From the NCBI GenBank assembly GCA_023453795.1, contig JAEXSP010000036.1, positions 1-64,000 on the forward strand: DNA of 64,000 nt. Reading direction: 5' to 3'. Of this stretch, positions 63,879-64,000 are shown piece by piece (position 1 is the stretch's first letter; each line of letters starts with the position of its first letter). Origin of the DNA: Bacillota bacterium (GTDB lineage Bacteria; Bacillota; Clostridia; Acetivibrionales; JAEXSP01). Below the pieces are notes generated by a model. That model did not search any database, was not told the DNA's origin, and saw only the letters and a list, made by a program, of their open reading frames with translations. A program made the position numbers and the translations under genes.

Positions 63879-64000
63879 TTATTTACTGGGCTCAAGATGC
63901 ACAACTGCATCAATGAGGCCAAATTTATCTTTTAGGTGGTTTTCAATATCCTCTGTAATTTTATGGCCCTCCGAAATGCTGAGAGAAGCGTCTACAACGG
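63879..64000 (-). CDS. Cation diffusion facilitator (CDF) transporter, 3' end only
   Basis: The last 40 codons of a gene running off the right edge on the minus strand. The readable end is VDASLSISEGHKITEDIENH followed by DKFGLIDAVVHLEPSK, the C-terminal metal-sensing domain (ZT_dimer) of CDF zinc/iron/manganese exporters, including the GHK and HLEP residues. The stop TAA lies 12 bases before the LhgO-like start, so both share a transcript. Confidence 0.8.
   Translation of the reverse strand, partial: VVDASLSISEGHKITEDIENHLKDKFGLIDAVVHLEPSK

Overview
The window looks like chromosome of a low-GC, anaerobic, spore-forming, cellulosome-producing member of the Clostridia, most like the mesophilic Ruminiclostridium (Clostridium cellulolyticum) group. 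This rests on a GH5 cellulase ending in a type I dockerin whose specificity positions are Ala-Leu, a Re-citrate synthase, a LysM/GH18 cortex-lytic enzyme, a T-box methionyl-tRNA synthetase, a UviA/UviB-type sigma/holin pair and many Bce-, Bat- and ECF-type modules. No rRNA or CRISPR array was seen. The species is an inference.

Layout. 0-1.4 kb: ISL3 insertion sequence that has lost its left end to another element. 1.5-8.8 kb: chemoreceptor, then a TCA-entry cluster (Re-citrate synthase, aconitase, GntR regulator, Si-type citrate synthase) closed by a bidirectional terminator and tRNA-Glu(CTC). 9-12.4 kb: three RNA-modification-type genes. 12.6-18.2 kb: starch-binding-domain protein with a histone-like tail, CbiQ/CbiO transporter core, a secreted multidomain HtrA-like protease and a coiled-coil protein. 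18.4-23 kb: complete Bce-type antimicrobial-peptide sensing and resistance module (minus strand). 23-33.7 kb: cell-envelope region with zinc-ribbon protein, SleL-like enzyme, membrane protein, a lipoprotein / histidine kinase / response regulator / WG-repeat protein block and a polysaccharide deacetylase. 33.7-36.7 kb: amidohydrolase and a T-box-controlled MetRS. 36.7-38.6 kb: AT-rich accessory patch with palindromic repeats and two orphan genes. 38.7-46 kb: alpha/beta hydrolase, then a cobalamin-riboswitch operon (btuF, cobU, cobQ, cobT, cobS, a degenerate CobU paralogue, HAD phosphatase). 46-50 kb: Cache chemoreceptor and an ECF sigma/anti-sigma pair. 50.3-57.5 kb: seven-gene MoxR-DUF58-Bat operon. 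57.6-59.3 kb: dockerin cellulase. 59.6-62.5 kb: a candidate peptide (RiPP) system. 62.7-64 kb: FAD oxidoreductase and the 3' end of a CDF metal transporter.

Most interesting region: 59.7-62.4 kb. A 94-residue peptide with a leader-like helix and a small hydrophobic Gly/Ala-rich tail lies directly upstream of a radical SAM/SPASM maturase. Divergent from it are a UviA/TcdR-like sigma factor and a UviB/BhlA-like holin. The two divergent transcription units carry nearly identical promoters: TTTACA, exactly 16 nt, then CTYYTTATWTAATGA. This suggests that the sigma factor drives itself, the holin and the peptide/maturase pair as one regulon, with the holin a candidate exit route since no ABC exporter is visible. 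I found no exact described match from memory. It is a hypothesis read from sequence.

Other points: Re- and Si-type citrate synthases in one cluster; cobT apparently starting at ATT; a CobU paralogue lacking the P-loop Ser/Thr; a cytosolic CBM25-like domain with a Lys/Ala tail; and a protease fused to copper-amine-oxidase-N, DUF5050-like and PPC-like domains.
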